Shown one piece after another: positions 51,067 to 59,792 of a stretch of 64,000 nt of DNA. The notes under the pieces were generated by a model. The model did no database searches and had not been told where the DNA came from. It worked only from the letters and a program-made list of their open reading frames with translations. Both the position numbers and the translations under genes were made by a program. Numbering within the stretch: position 1 is the stretch's first letter; the number at the start of each line of letters is the position of its first letter. Source of the stretch: an uncultured Planctomycetota bacterium (lineage in GTDB: Bacteria > Planctomycetota > Phycisphaerae > Sedimentisphaerales > UBA12454); NCBI GenBank assembly GCA_903847315.1, contig CAINDG010000008.1:23871-87870 (forward strand), written 5' to 3'.

Positions 51067-53042
51067 GGTTCGATATAAGGTTTGCCTGCCTTAAATAAGA
51101 CTAATCGATTTTCTATTTCCTTTTTAAGCGTGCTCCGTTCCGGGGATTGGCACAATCCAAGTGCTTTTTCAGCGGTTTCTACAGCATTATTAAAGTCGCC
51201 GGCCGCCGCGTAAGCTACCGCCAGTGTATCCAATAACTCCGGCCTCTTGTAATTAGTAAGTTCGCAGGCTCGCAGGGCAAGTCTTATTGCCTTGCCTGGA
51301 TTGTGAGCGACAGTTTCCCCGCTTGCCGCCAAAAACCAGGCCAGGCCGTTCATAGGGTCAATCCAGTCGGGTTTGAGTCGCAGCGCCTCCTCGAAATGCT
51401 GGATGGCCTGGTCAGGATTGCCTTGAAGGACCAGAGCTCGGCCTGCATTGGCGTGAGCATCGGCAAAGTCAGGCCTTATCCGCAGAGCCTGTTCAAAACA
51501 TTCGACAGCTTCATCAAATTTGCCCTGCCGAGTGAATACGATACCAAGAGAATTTAAAACATCCGGCTCATTCGGTCTCAGCAAAAGAGCTTTACGATAC
51601 TCCTCAACAGCTCTGTCAAGTCTGCCGGTATTGCGAAAGATATCGCCCATTGCCACACGCGCCGGCAGATAACCAGGTTCGATTCGGATAACTTCTGAAT
51701 AATGGCCAATAGCTTCATCCATCTCGTTTTGCGACACCAGAGCGCCGGCTACGCAAAAATGTGCTACATAATTATCTTCGGTCGTATCAAGGGCGTGTTG
51801 AAACAAAGTCAGGCTGTTTCGCCAATAGTGAAGTTGCGAATAGGTGCATACCGACATAATTAAAATAACCAGCAGTGCAGACAAAGTAAGTACGTTTTTT
51901 TTATATTGCCATTTTGCCAGCAAATCCGGCAGACCCCAGGCGATGATGATAAATAATCCCGTAAGAGTAATATAGGTGTAGCGGTCCGCCATCGCCTGGT
52001 CGCCGACCTGAACCAGGCCGATGACAGGTAAAAACGCACCGAGGTACCATAACCAACCCGTAAACAAATATTTATGACTCGCAGCCAGACGAAATACCAA
52101 TATAGATATTGCCAACAGCAGCAGCAATGCCCATCCTGTATACCAGATTGTTAATTTGTAGGGATGCAACGGATAAAACGCTGCCAATCGGCTCGGCCAA
52201 ATCATCATTCCTATGTATTTGGCGTAAGAGATAAGAGCATTGTAGATGCGAAGCTTTAAGCTGAGGTCGACAAGCTCTATTACCGCTCCGCGGTTTCGCT
52301 CTACAAGAAAGGTAATAACACTCGATACTGCCGATAGGATAATGAAAGGAATTTTCTCTAAAACCAAACGATAAATAGTCTGCCAATTAAAACGACCGAT
52401 ACGGCCAAGAGGCCAATAATCCAAAAGCAAAAGTACAAACGGCAGTGTAACCAGCATAGGTTTTGCCATCAGACCAAAAGCAAAAAATACAACTACCAGT
52501 AAATAGTGGTAGTTACAGAGCCGCGACAGTAATGGAGCGGTCTTCATTTTTAGTACAAAACGCATATATGCCCACATCGTGAGCATCCAGAAAAAAGTAC
52601 CCAGGACATCCTTGCGTTCAGCTATCCAGGCAACGGATTCAACGTGCAGCGGATGAAGCGCAAACAGTGCCGCCACAAATGCGCTTTGCCAGAGTGCGTT
52701 TGTCATTTGTTTTAAAACTAAAAACAGCAGCAGCGTATTTACAATGTGAAAGATAAGATTAACCAGATGATGGCCGGCTGGATTGCTGCCGAATAGCTGC
52801 CAGTCCAGCGTATGACTAAGCCATGTTAATGGATGCCAGTTGCCGGCGCGAGTGGCAGTAAAAGCCCATTTGAAAGTTTTAAGCGTAATACCGCCCTGGA
52901 TGTTCTGGTTTTTAGAAACATAAAGGGAGTCGTCGATATTAACGAAACCAAAACCGCGTACCTGATAAAAAATGGTGAAGGTCGCCAGCGTCAATATCAG
53001 GCAAATCCAGAAATTGCGGTATTTAGTCAATAGTTCGTTCAT
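51054..53042 (-). CDS. TMTC-like membrane glycosyltransferase/TPR protein (paralog 2)
   Basis: The 662-residue protein has a GT-C-type membrane part (about 1-400; FVNIDDSLYVSKN, NWHPLTWLSHTLDWQLFGSNPAGHH). Five or more TPRs follow (about 430-630; PNEPDVLNSLGIVFTRQGKFDEAVECFEQAL). It is 5 nt downstream of paralog 3, so both share a transcript. It is closer to paralog 3 than to paralog 1, with patches of near-identical DNA. Confidence 0.83.
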   Translation of the reverse strand: MNELLTKYRNFWICLILTLATFTIFYQVRGFGFVNIDDSLYVSKNQNIQGGITLKTFKWAFTATRAGNWHPLTWLSHTLDWQLFGSNPAGHHLVNLIFHIVNTLLLFLVLKQMTNALWQSAFVAALFALHPLHVESVAWIAERKDVLGTFFWMLTMWAYMRFVLKMKTAPLLSRLCNYHYLLVVVFFAFGLMAKPMLVTLPFVLLLLDYWPLGRIGRFNWQTIYRLVLEKIPFIILSAVSSVITFLVERNRGAVIELVDLSLKLRIYNALISYAKYIGMMIWPSRLAAFYPLHPYKLTIWYTGWALLLLLAISILVFRLAASHKYLFTGWLWYLGAFLPVIGLVQVGDQAMADRYTYITLTGLFIIIAWGLPDLLAKWQYKKNVLTLSALLVILIMSVCTYSQLHYWRNSLTLFQHALDTTEDNYVAHFCVAGALVSQNEMDEAIGHYSEVIRIEPGYLPARVAMGDIFRNTGRLDRAVEEYRKALLLRPNEPDVLNSLGIVFTRQGKFDEAVECFEQALRIRPDFADAHANAGRALVLQGNPDQAIQHFEEALRLKPDWIDPMNGLAWFLAASGETVAHNPGKAIRLALRACELTNYKRPELLDTLAVAYAAAGDFNNAVETAEKALGLCQSPERSTLKKEIENRLVLFKAGKPYIEPLLP

Positions 53043-53047
53043 AAGAT

Positions 53048-54997
53048 TTATCGCGTTTCGATATAAGGTTTGCCCGCCTTAAATAAAACCAGCCGACTTT
53101 CAATTTCCTTTTCAAGTGTATTCTGTTTTGGAGATTGGCACAATTCCAAAGCCTTTTCAGCAGTTTCTACTGCCTTATTAAAGTCGCCGGCCGCTGCGTA
53201 AGCTACGGCCAATGTGTCCAACAACTCCGGGTTCTTATAATCAGTAAGTTCGCAGACCCGCCGGGCAAGTTTGATTGCCTTATCAGGATTGCGAGCAGTA
53301 TTTTCCTTACTTGCCGCCAGAAACCAGGCCAGGTCGTTCATAGGTTCCGTCCAGTCAGGTTTAAGTCTTATCGCATCCTCGAAATGCTTAACGGCCTCAT
53401 TGGCTTTGCCGCTTTTCGCCAGAATCCGCCCAAGATAGTAATGTGTCGAGACTGAACAAGGGTCAAGCCGCAGAGATTCGGTAAAATGCAAAACAGCTTC
53501 ATTAACATCGCCTTGACAAGCGAAGGCATAGCCTATATTGCTATGAGCCATGGCAAAATCTGGTTTTATCTGCAGGGTTTTGGAAAAGCATTTAATGGCT
53601 TCATCGTATTTACCCTGCTGGCCAAACGCAATGCCCAGAATATTGAGAACATCCGGGTCATCCGGTTTTATCTGAAGAGATTTTTGGCACTCTATGACGG
53701 CCTCGCTAAACCTGTTCTTATCAACCAGGGATTTGGCCATGCTAAAACGTGCCATATAATTATTTTCAGTCACATCAATAGCGTGTTGAAATAAGGTCAG
53801 GCTGTTTCGCCAATAGCGAAGTTGCGAATAGGTGCATACCGACATAATTAAAATAACCAGCAGTGCCGACAAAGTAAGTACGATTTTTTTATGTCGCCAT
53901 TTTATCAGCAGTTCAGACACGCCCCAGGCGATAATGATAAATAGACCAGTCAATGTAATATAGCTGTATCGGTCGGCCATCGCCTGGATGCCGACCTGGA
54001 CGAAACCTATGACCGGCACAAGCGTTACAAGATACCAAAACCAGCCCGTGACAAGGTATTTATGATTTTTGGCAAATCGAAGTATAATAATCGTTATAGC
54101 CAGCAGCAAAACTGCTGATATTACAGCATAAAAGAAAGATATGTTTGGGCCGGGATGCAAATAAAGATACGACAGGCGGGCAGGCCAAATCATTTTGATA
54201 ATATATTGTATATAAGAAATAAAGGCATTGGCTGTACGAATAATAATATTATAATCCTTTGTTATACGTATCGTTTCGCTTTCTTTTTGGATAATGTAAG
54301 TTACTATGCACGATGCCAGAACCATCGCCAGCAGCGGAATCTTCTCGGCAATCAAATAAAACAGTGAGCGTTTCGATTTGAGCCTGTCTAATGGCCAATA
54401 ATCCAAAAGCAAAAGCACGAACGGCAGTGTAACCAGCATAGGTTTTGCCATCAGACCAAAAGCAAAAAATACAACTATCCATAAATAATTGAAAATTTTG
54501 GGTCGACTGACAAAACGAACATAAGCCCACATTGTAAGAAGCCAGAAGAAAGTGCTTAGCACATCTTTGCGTTCAGAAACCCAGGCGACGGATTCGACGT
54601 GCAGCGGATGAAGAGCGAATAGTGCCGCCACAAATGCGCTTTGCCAAAGCGCGTTTGTCATTCGTTTGAGAACGAGGAAAAGCAATAGTGTATTTGCGAT
54701 GTGAAAGATAAGATTGACCAGATGATGGCCGGCTGGATTGGAGCCGAAAAGCTGCCAGTCCAGCATATGACTAATCCATGTCAGTGGATGCCAGTTGCTT
54801 GAACGAACGGCAGTAAATGCCCATTTAATTGTTTCAAAAGTTATGCCGGCCTGGACGTTTGGATTTTGGCAAACATATTCAGGGTCGTCGAAATCAACAA
54901 ATTCAAAATTATATACCTGATAAAAAACTGCTGCACTGATGAGCGTCAAGACGGCACAAATCCAGAAACTGCTGTATTTAGTCGATATATTACCCAT
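53048..54997 (-). CDS. TMTC-like membrane glycosyltransferase/TPR protein (paralog 3)
   Basis: The 649-residue protein has the same layout: a membrane part with the acidic pair in VDFDDPEYVCQN and NWHPLTWISHMLDWQLFG, then TPRs from about 420 (DPDVLNILGIAFGQQGKYDEAIKCFSKTL). It is the first gene of the pair with paralog 2. Its promoter is a diverged form of the polA-type module with the same CGCTGTAATGGG style start, again without a ribosome site. Confidence 0.83.
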   Translation of the reverse strand: MGNISTKYSSFWICAVLTLISAAVFYQVYNFEFVDFDDPEYVCQNPNVQAGITFETIKWAFTAVRSSNWHPLTWISHMLDWQLFGSNPAGHHLVNLIFHIANTLLLFLVLKRMTNALWQSAFVAALFALHPLHVESVAWVSERKDVLSTFFWLLTMWAYVRFVSRPKIFNYLWIVVFFAFGLMAKPMLVTLPFVLLLLDYWPLDRLKSKRSLFYLIAEKIPLLAMVLASCIVTYIIQKESETIRITKDYNIIIRTANAFISYIQYIIKMIWPARLSYLYLHPGPNISFFYAVISAVLLLAITIIILRFAKNHKYLVTGWFWYLVTLVPVIGFVQVGIQAMADRYSYITLTGLFIIIAWGVSELLIKWRHKKIVLTLSALLVILIMSVCTYSQLRYWRNSLTLFQHAIDVTENNYMARFSMAKSLVDKNRFSEAVIECQKSLQIKPDDPDVLNILGIAFGQQGKYDEAIKCFSKTLQIKPDFAMAHSNIGYAFACQGDVNEAVLHFTESLRLDPCSVSTHYYLGRILAKSGKANEAVKHFEDAIRLKPDWTEPMNDLAWFLAASKENTARNPDKAIKLARRVCELTDYKNPELLDTLAVAYAAAGDFNKAVETAEKALELCQSPKQNTLEKEIESRLVLFKAGKPYIETR

Positions 54998-55008
54998 TAC
55001 AGCGGCAA

Positions 55009-55037
55009 ATCTTAACTCATTATTTGGTATAGTGCAA
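55009..55037 (-). promoter_or_regulatory. Predicted promoter of paralogs 3 and 2
   Basis: On the minus strand TTGCAC (55032-55037), 17 nt, TAAGAT (55009-55014), then 11 nt to the ATG at 54997. This is the same leaderless geometry as polA and pyrK. Confidence 0.5.
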
Positions 55038-55099
55038 GGGGTAGTAAACTATTTTGGCGTATGACGTTTCGCCCCGGATTAGACAAACCAAAAAATTCC

Positions 55100-55128
55100 T
55101 TTACAGCAGGTATTATAACTGTGATAAT
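55100..55128 (+). promoter_or_regulatory. Predicted promoter of ankyrin paralog 2
   Basis: TTTACA (55100-55105) and GATAAT (55123-55128) are 17 nt apart. The start at 55183 has an AGGAGA-type ribosome site. Confidence 0.55.
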
Positions 55129-55182
55129 TATAACAGCCTAAGATATACGAATAGATATTAATTCAGGAGAAAGGGAAATTAT

Positions 55183-56271
55183 ATGAAACGAGTTTTATTT
55201 GCTATTGTATGTATTTCTTTAGTATTCGCCGCGTTTGTCAAGGCAGAGGTTTCAGACAAGGATAAACAATTACTCCGGGCCGTGAAAGACGGCAATCTCC
55301 CTGCGATACAAGCCGCCCTGGCCGACGGCGCTGATATCAATACCAAAGATAAAATGAACAGAACGGTATTGATGACAGCGGCGACTGACGGTGATGCCAA
55401 TGTCGTCAAGCTTCTTCTCGAAAAGGGTGCCGATGCCGGCGCTAAGGACAAAAAAAGCAAAACAGCGCTGACGGCAGCGGTAACCAACGGCCATATAGAA
55501 GCCGTCAAACTTCTTCTCGAAAAAGACACTAACCCCAACGCCAAAAATAATGCCTTGTGGGTAGCGGCACAGAACGACCGCACGGAGGTTGCCAGGTTAC
55601 TACTGGAAAAAGGCGCCGAGATTAACGCTAAAGATAATATCGGTTCAACGGCTCTGACAATGGCTGCACAGAACGGCAAAACAGCGACAGCCAAATTTCT
55701 TATAGAAAAGGGCGCCGATGTAAATATCAAAGACAACTATAGTGGAACAATTCTAATGGCTGCGGCACAAGGCGGCTGCGCAGAGGTCGCCGGGCTTCTT
55801 CTCGAAAAAGGCGCCGATGCGAATGCCAAAAATGCTGCGGGTTTAACTGCCCTGATGATGGCCGTACAAAATGAGCAAGTTGAAACTGTTAAAATCCTTC
55901 TGGAAAAGAAGGCCGATACTAATATCAAAGACAACGACAACGGAACAGCCCTGATAACAGCGGCACAATCAGGCAATGCGGAAATCGCCAAACTCCTTCT
56001 CGAAAAATCCGCCAATGCCAACATACAAAATAACAAGGGCTCAACAGCTCTTTTGATAGCTGCGGCAAACGGCTCTGTGGAAGTCGTCAAGGCCCTGCTC
56101 GAAAAAGGCGCCGACATCAGCTTGAAGAATAATGACGGCGAAACAGCCCTGGATGTGGCGAAAAAAACTCTAAAGCGTTTTAGCGAAATGCCAATAACAT
56201 CAGTAGAAACTGAAAGGGCAAGTTATACAAGTATCATCGATTTGCTCGAAAAAGCCGCCGTGAAAAAATAA
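55183..56271 (+). CDS. Exported ankyrin-repeat protein (paralog 2)
   Basis: The 362-residue protein has a signal peptide (about 1-21, ending VKAEV) and about ten ankyrin repeats with near-consensus units such as ALTAAVTNGHIEAVKLLLEKDTNPNAKN. The last repeat ends in a short capping helix near 350. It resembles the protein at 21074-22156 in length, signal and repeat count. Role unknown; extracytoplasmic binding is likely. Confidence 0.88.
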   Translation: MKRVLFAIVCISLVFAAFVKAEVSDKDKQLLRAVKDGNLPAIQAALADGADINTKDKMNRTVLMTAATDGDANVVKLLLEKGADAGAKDKKSKTALTAAVTNGHIEAVKLLLEKDTNPNAKNNALWVAAQNDRTEVARLLLEKGAEINAKDNIGSTALTMAAQNGKTATAKFLIEKGADVNIKDNYSGTILMAAAQGGCAEVAGLLLEKGADANAKNAAGLTALMMAVQNEQVETVKILLEKKADTNIKDNDNGTALITAAQSGNAEIAKLLLEKSANANIQNNKGSTALLIAAANGSVEVVKALLEKGADISLKNNDGETALDVAKKTLKRFSEMPITSVETERASYTSIIDLLEKAAVKK

Positions 56272-56458
56272 CAAAGTTCTTTTTTATTAGATTAGCCCTC
56301 CCATCACGGAGTTTACCCTCGAGGAATCGGGGGACGGGGTTCGTTCCTCTCTCAAAATTCAATTTGCCTATCCCCAAAATCCAATGTATAATCTTATAAA
56401 TCGTATATAGTCCGGCTATAATTGGAGTAAACCCGGTACCGTGGATTGTTTGGAATAA

Positions 56459-56860
56459 ATGAAAATGAAAATAAATTATAAAATAATCCTTGCCAAAGAT
56501 TTTATAAGGGCTACACCCACTGGCGAGATGGATTTGGAGCAAAGCAAAACACTGATTAGCCAAATTCTTGAAATAGTCAATGTTACCGCCGATTATGAAC
56601 TATTGCTGGACGTACGGGACGCCCACGGCAGCATGAACCATAACGACTTGTGGGAACTGATTCTTGAACTTGGAAAACACAGATCGGCGTTTCGAAACAA
56701 AATTGCCGTTCTGGCCAGAGACGATGAACAGTTCAACAAGGCTGTCTTCCTCGAACAGTGCGCAAATATCAGCGGATTTAAGATATCAGCTTTTGACGAT
56801 TTCGAGCAGGCTACAAACTGGTTACAGTCATCTGATGGTCTGGAAGGCCTGTGGAAATAG
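56459..56860 (+). CDS. STAS/SpoIIAA-like small protein
   Basis: The 133-residue protein looks like the SpoIIAA-like STAS fold: a strand (FIRATPTGEMDLEQSKTLISQILEI), the core YELLLDVRDAHGSMNHNDLWELI, a helix, FRNKIAVLARDDEQF and a last helix. Such proteins bind partners or lipids. No kinase or phosphatase partner is adjacent. Two in-frame Met codons at the start make the exact start uncertain by two residues. Confidence 0.6.
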   Translation: MKMKINYKIILAKDFIRATPTGEMDLEQSKTLISQILEIVNVTADYELLLDVRDAHGSMNHNDLWELILELGKHRSAFRNKIAVLARDDEQFNKAVFLEQCANISGFKISAFDDFEQATNWLQSSDGLEGLWK

Positions 56861-57012
56861 CACTAATTATGAAACAATAAAATTTATATGGTTAGCCCCC
56901 CCTTTCAGTGGGGGTTCGTTATTCTCACTTTTCACACTTTTTATTGTATTTTAAGAAAATTGTAGTACAATATATCCACTTCAATATTTAACAGGAGCGC
57001 ACCAAACAAATC

Positions 57013-58932
57013 ATGGCAGCAAAATTGATTACCTTTGATCAATTTGAATGCTTTAAATCAGCTAAGAATTTTCTGCCAGAGAATGTGACTGAAGAATTAT
57101 TAAGTGCTGTCCGTGCACTTGATGAAAGGGAAGAGCTTGAACCTTTCATTCGTCAGATCTTATTTGACAGTAATGCTACGGCACATGGACCGGCTGAAAT
57201 AGCTGATATCATTACTCATAAAGTCAATTTCGATTCGCATAATGGGATAGCAGCTTTCATTTTGAAAGGTAAATCATTTCCCACTGTGCGTCCAAAAGAT
57301 GTATCACATCAAATCTATCGTTTGGAAAAAATTGCCGGTTTAGAATTTGCATTTTTTGTTGCAGTTGGTAATGTTCTTGACCAAGCTAAAGAAGAGTTTA
57401 TATCAACCTGTATACGTTTAAATTTAACATATTCGATTTTAGATGCATCTGATATAGCAAGGTTGTTTGTGGCACATGGTTACTTTTGCCCTCGAGATGC
57501 AAAGAGAATTGTCGCTGGGCGATGTAATTGTGGTTATTCACCCCCTAAAAGAATTTTAAATATTTTCCAAAAAGTAACGCTAACGTATTTGAAAGAATCG
57601 CGAAAACTTGGTCAAATATCTGGGTTAGTTGTTCTTCCTCCGGGATCAGGTAAAACAAGAATTTCAGCAGAAGATGCAAAAGCAGTTAATGCATCTTGTG
57701 TTTTATATGTAGCACATACTTATGAAATTCTCGATGTAGCAAAATCAGAGTTTGAAGCGGTTTTCGATGCTGAATCAGTTAAAGTTTATAAACCAGAAGA
57801 CATTTTTTCAAAATTAGCAAGGGTCAATCTTATTTCAATTCAACTTCTCAATAATCGTAAAGGTAAATTTCCTGCAAAATTATTTGATTATGTAATCATT
57901 GATGAGTTTCATCATGCAGCAGCTAAGTCATACAGAATATTAATTAATTCTATTTCACCCAAATATTTACTTGGCCTTACAGCAACTCCATTTCGAGGTG
58001 ATAGACAAGATATTGCAGAATTGTGTGATAATAATATTATAGTAAATTTTGAGCTTCGCTCAGGAATCAATTCCGGGCTTCTTTGTCCTTACCATTATTA
58101 TGGTTGTTTTGACGATATTGATTATTCTAATATTAAACATCAAGGAATGAAATATGATATTCGAGATTTAGAAAAACATTTGGTTATTCCAGAAAGGGAT
58201 AAAGCTATTATTCAAAAATGGAAAGAATTGGCAGAAAATCTGCCAACTTTAGCATTTTGTTGTTCTCATAATCATGCCAAACGGGTTGCATCTAGTTTTA
58301 ATTCTGAAAAAATTACGGCGGATATATATATTTCTGATACAACTCAAGAACAGCGAGAAAGTCTCATAAGAAAGTTACAATCTGGAGATTTAAAAGTACT
58401 TTGTGTTGTAGATGTTCTTAATGAAGGCGCAGACCTTCCATTTGTTGAAGCATTATTATTCCTTAGACCTACTGAATCCAAAAGAATTTTTTATCAGCAG
58501 ATTGGTCGGGGTTTAAGACGATTTGTTGGAAAAGGCCAATGCAAAGTAATTGATTTTATAGGGAATTTTCAGAATGCATATAAAATCCCTGAATTTCATG
58601 GATTGTTGCCGTTTCAAGAGGAAGATCCTGTTACTGGGGGATTAGGAATTCGCACAGCAAAAGAAATATTAAATTTGCCGATGGGTTGTACAGTTAATTT
58701 TGATGATAGAGTTATTGATATTTTTGCCGAACAAGCCTTGCTCGGTAAACATGCTACCCGTCATAATATTGGAATGATATTAATATTGCAATATAGAAGA
58801 CTAGCAAGAATTCTTAAGCATAATCCAACAAAAAAAGAGGTTGACAGAAATTGTTTATTAAATAGCTCATTGTATAAACTTGTATTTGGTAGCTGGGAAA
58901 AATTCATTGAAATTATTTCCGATATGCGATAA
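57013..58932 (+). CDS. SF2 helicase with nuclease-like N-domain and homing-endonuclease-type C-terminal repeat
   Basis: The 639-residue protein has a N-terminal domain (about 1-160) with an alternating pattern around AAFILKGKSFPTVRPKDVSHQIYRLEKI that recalls PD-(D/E)xK nuclease folds, though the usual acidic residue before the Lys is not evident. SF2 motifs follow: Walker A LPPGSGKTR (208-216), DEFH in VIIDEFHHAA, LTATPFRGD and QQIGRGLRRF. The last 45 residues (RRLARILKHNPTKKEVDRN...LVFGSWEKFIEII) match the repeat found in some homing endonucleases. The gene is clearly AT-richer than its neighbours. A DNA-defence or restriction role is inferred. Confidence 0.8.
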   Translation: MAAKLITFDQFECFKSAKNFLPENVTEELLSAVRALDEREELEPFIRQILFDSNATAHGPAEIADIITHKVNFDSHNGIAAFILKGKSFPTVRPKDVSHQIYRLEKIAGLEFAFFVAVGNVLDQAKEEFISTCIRLNLTYSILDASDIARLFVAHGYFCPRDAKRIVAGRCNCGYSPPKRILNIFQKVTLTYLKESRKLGQISGLVVLPPGSGKTRISAEDAKAVNASCVLYVAHTYEILDVAKSEFEAVFDAESVKVYKPEDIFSKLARVNLISIQLLNNRKGKFPAKLFDYVIIDEFHHAAAKSYRILINSISPKYLLGLTATPFRGDRQDIAELCDNNIIVNFELRSGINSGLLCPYHYYGCFDDIDYSNIKHQGMKYDIRDLEKHLVIPERDKAIIQKWKELAENLPTLAFCCSHNHAKRVASSFNSEKITADIYISDTTQEQRESLIRKLQSGDLKVLCVVDVLNEGADLPFVEALLFLRPTESKRIFYQQIGRGLRRFVGKGQCKVIDFIGNFQNAYKIPEFHGLLPFQEEDPVTGGLGIRTAKEILNLPMGCTVNFDDRVIDIFAEQALLGKHATRHNIGMILILQYRRLARILKHNPTKKEVDRNCLLNSSLYKLVFGSWEKFIEIISDMR

Positions 58933-59124
58933 TTGCTGCAGTAAATAGAGGACGTTTACCTATCTTTATTTTCCGCTGTTGCTTTCTCGATGTCTACCAA
59001 AATTATACCCCCGCTTTCAATTGCCTTCAATAACAAAAAATAACGTTCAGAAAGTTGTGTAATAAACAAAAAAACGTATTATAATAACTTTATCACAACG
59101 TTCTATTCATAAAGGGTTAATGAA

Positions 59125-59496
59125 ATGGAATTCGATGAACTGTCAAATAAAGTGATTGGATGTGCCCTTGAGGTACATAAAAAATTAGGGCCCGGGTTGC
59201 TTGAATCGGCTTATGAAAAGTGTTTGTCATTTGAATTGGCAAATGCTGGATTGCGGCACGAAGTTCAAAAGGACTTGCCGGTCGAATACAAAGGGATGAA
59301 GTTGGATTGTGGTTATCGTACGGACATTATTATTGATAGCGAAATTATTATAGAGCTTAAAACTGTTGATGGAATATTGCCGATTCACGAAGCACAGCTT
59401 CTTACATATATGAAGCTTTCAGGTGTTAAAGTGGGCTTGCTGATTAACTTTAATGTTTGTCGATTAAAGGACGGTATAAAAAGATTCGTATTATAA
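59125..59496 (+). CDS. GxxExxY family protein (PD-(D/E)xK-like)
   Basis: The 123-residue protein carries the defining motif GPGLLESAYEKCL and the nuclease-like core LDCGYRTDIIIDSEIIIELKTVDG, with IHEAQLLTYMKLSG after it. The family is common in Planctomycetes, Bacteroidetes and cyanobacteria; its function is unknown although it has a nuclease-like fold. It lies near the SF2 helicase gene but is 190 nt away. Confidence 0.9.
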   Translation: MEFDELSNKVIGCALEVHKKLGPGLLESAYEKCLSFELANAGLRHEVQKDLPVEYKGMKLDCGYRTDIIIDSEIIIELKTVDGILPIHEAQLLTYMKLSGVKVGLLINFNVCRLKDGIKRFVL

Positions 59497-59537
59497 ACCT
59501 TGCACCTTACCCCTGCTAAATTGGTTTGTGATGTTTT

Positions 59538-59662
59538 ATTGCTTTAAGACAAAAGCCCCTTAGGGCTATAATTTCAAAAGATAAACCCGGACGAAGCTCG
59601 CTTCAGGGAGGGTTTGTTTTTGAAATTATTAATCCCGATTTATCGGGATGTCTTAAAGCAAT
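59538..59662. repeat. 125-bp multi-arm palindromic element
   Basis: The outer arms ATTGCTTTAAGACA (59538-59551) and TGTCTTAAAGCAAT (59649-59662) are exact complements. Inside are a left hairpin AGCCC-CTTA-GGGCT (59554-59567) and a central stem ATAATTTCAAAA/TTTTGAAATTAT extended by AAACCC/GGGTTT. The stem is capped by GAAGC-TC-GCTTC. A right hairpin ATCCCGAT-TT-ATCGGGAT lies at about 59632-59649. The layout is a three-arm cruciform. Confidence 0.85.
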
Positions 59663-59702
59663 CCTTCGTGCGTCCTTCGTGTCGCTTCGTGTTCTTCGTG
59701 GT
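59663..59702 (+). repeat. Degenerate CTTCGTG tandem repeat
   Basis: Four imperfect units of CTTCGTG with short spacers follow the palindrome directly. The reverse strand reads AACCACGAAGAACACGAAG. Similar strings are often seen between genes in environmental bacterial genomes; that is from memory. Confidence 0.6.
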
Positions 59703-59736
59703 TCAAATCGTAACCGTTTAACGTTTATGTAAGAAC

Positions 59737-59765
59737 TTGACATCCCTATAGATATAAACTATTAT
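59737..59765 (+). promoter_or_regulatory. Predicted promoter of ileS
   Basis: A perfect TTGACA (59737-59742), 17 nt, and TATTAT (59760-59765). The mRNA leader would be about 20 nt with AGGA before the ATG, too short for a T-box. Confidence 0.65.
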
Positions 59766-59792
59766 GTTCTGTTTTAATTTATCAGGAATTTT

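Noticed and set aside
55183..56271. CRISPR-like periodic repeats
   Set aside because: The period of about 99 nt comes from 33-residue ankyrin repeats in an open frame.
59497..59792. T-box riboswitch before ileS
   Set aside because: The predicted transcript start leaves a leader of only about 20 nt, and no T-box sequence or specifier loop is seen; the palindrome lies upstream of the promoter.
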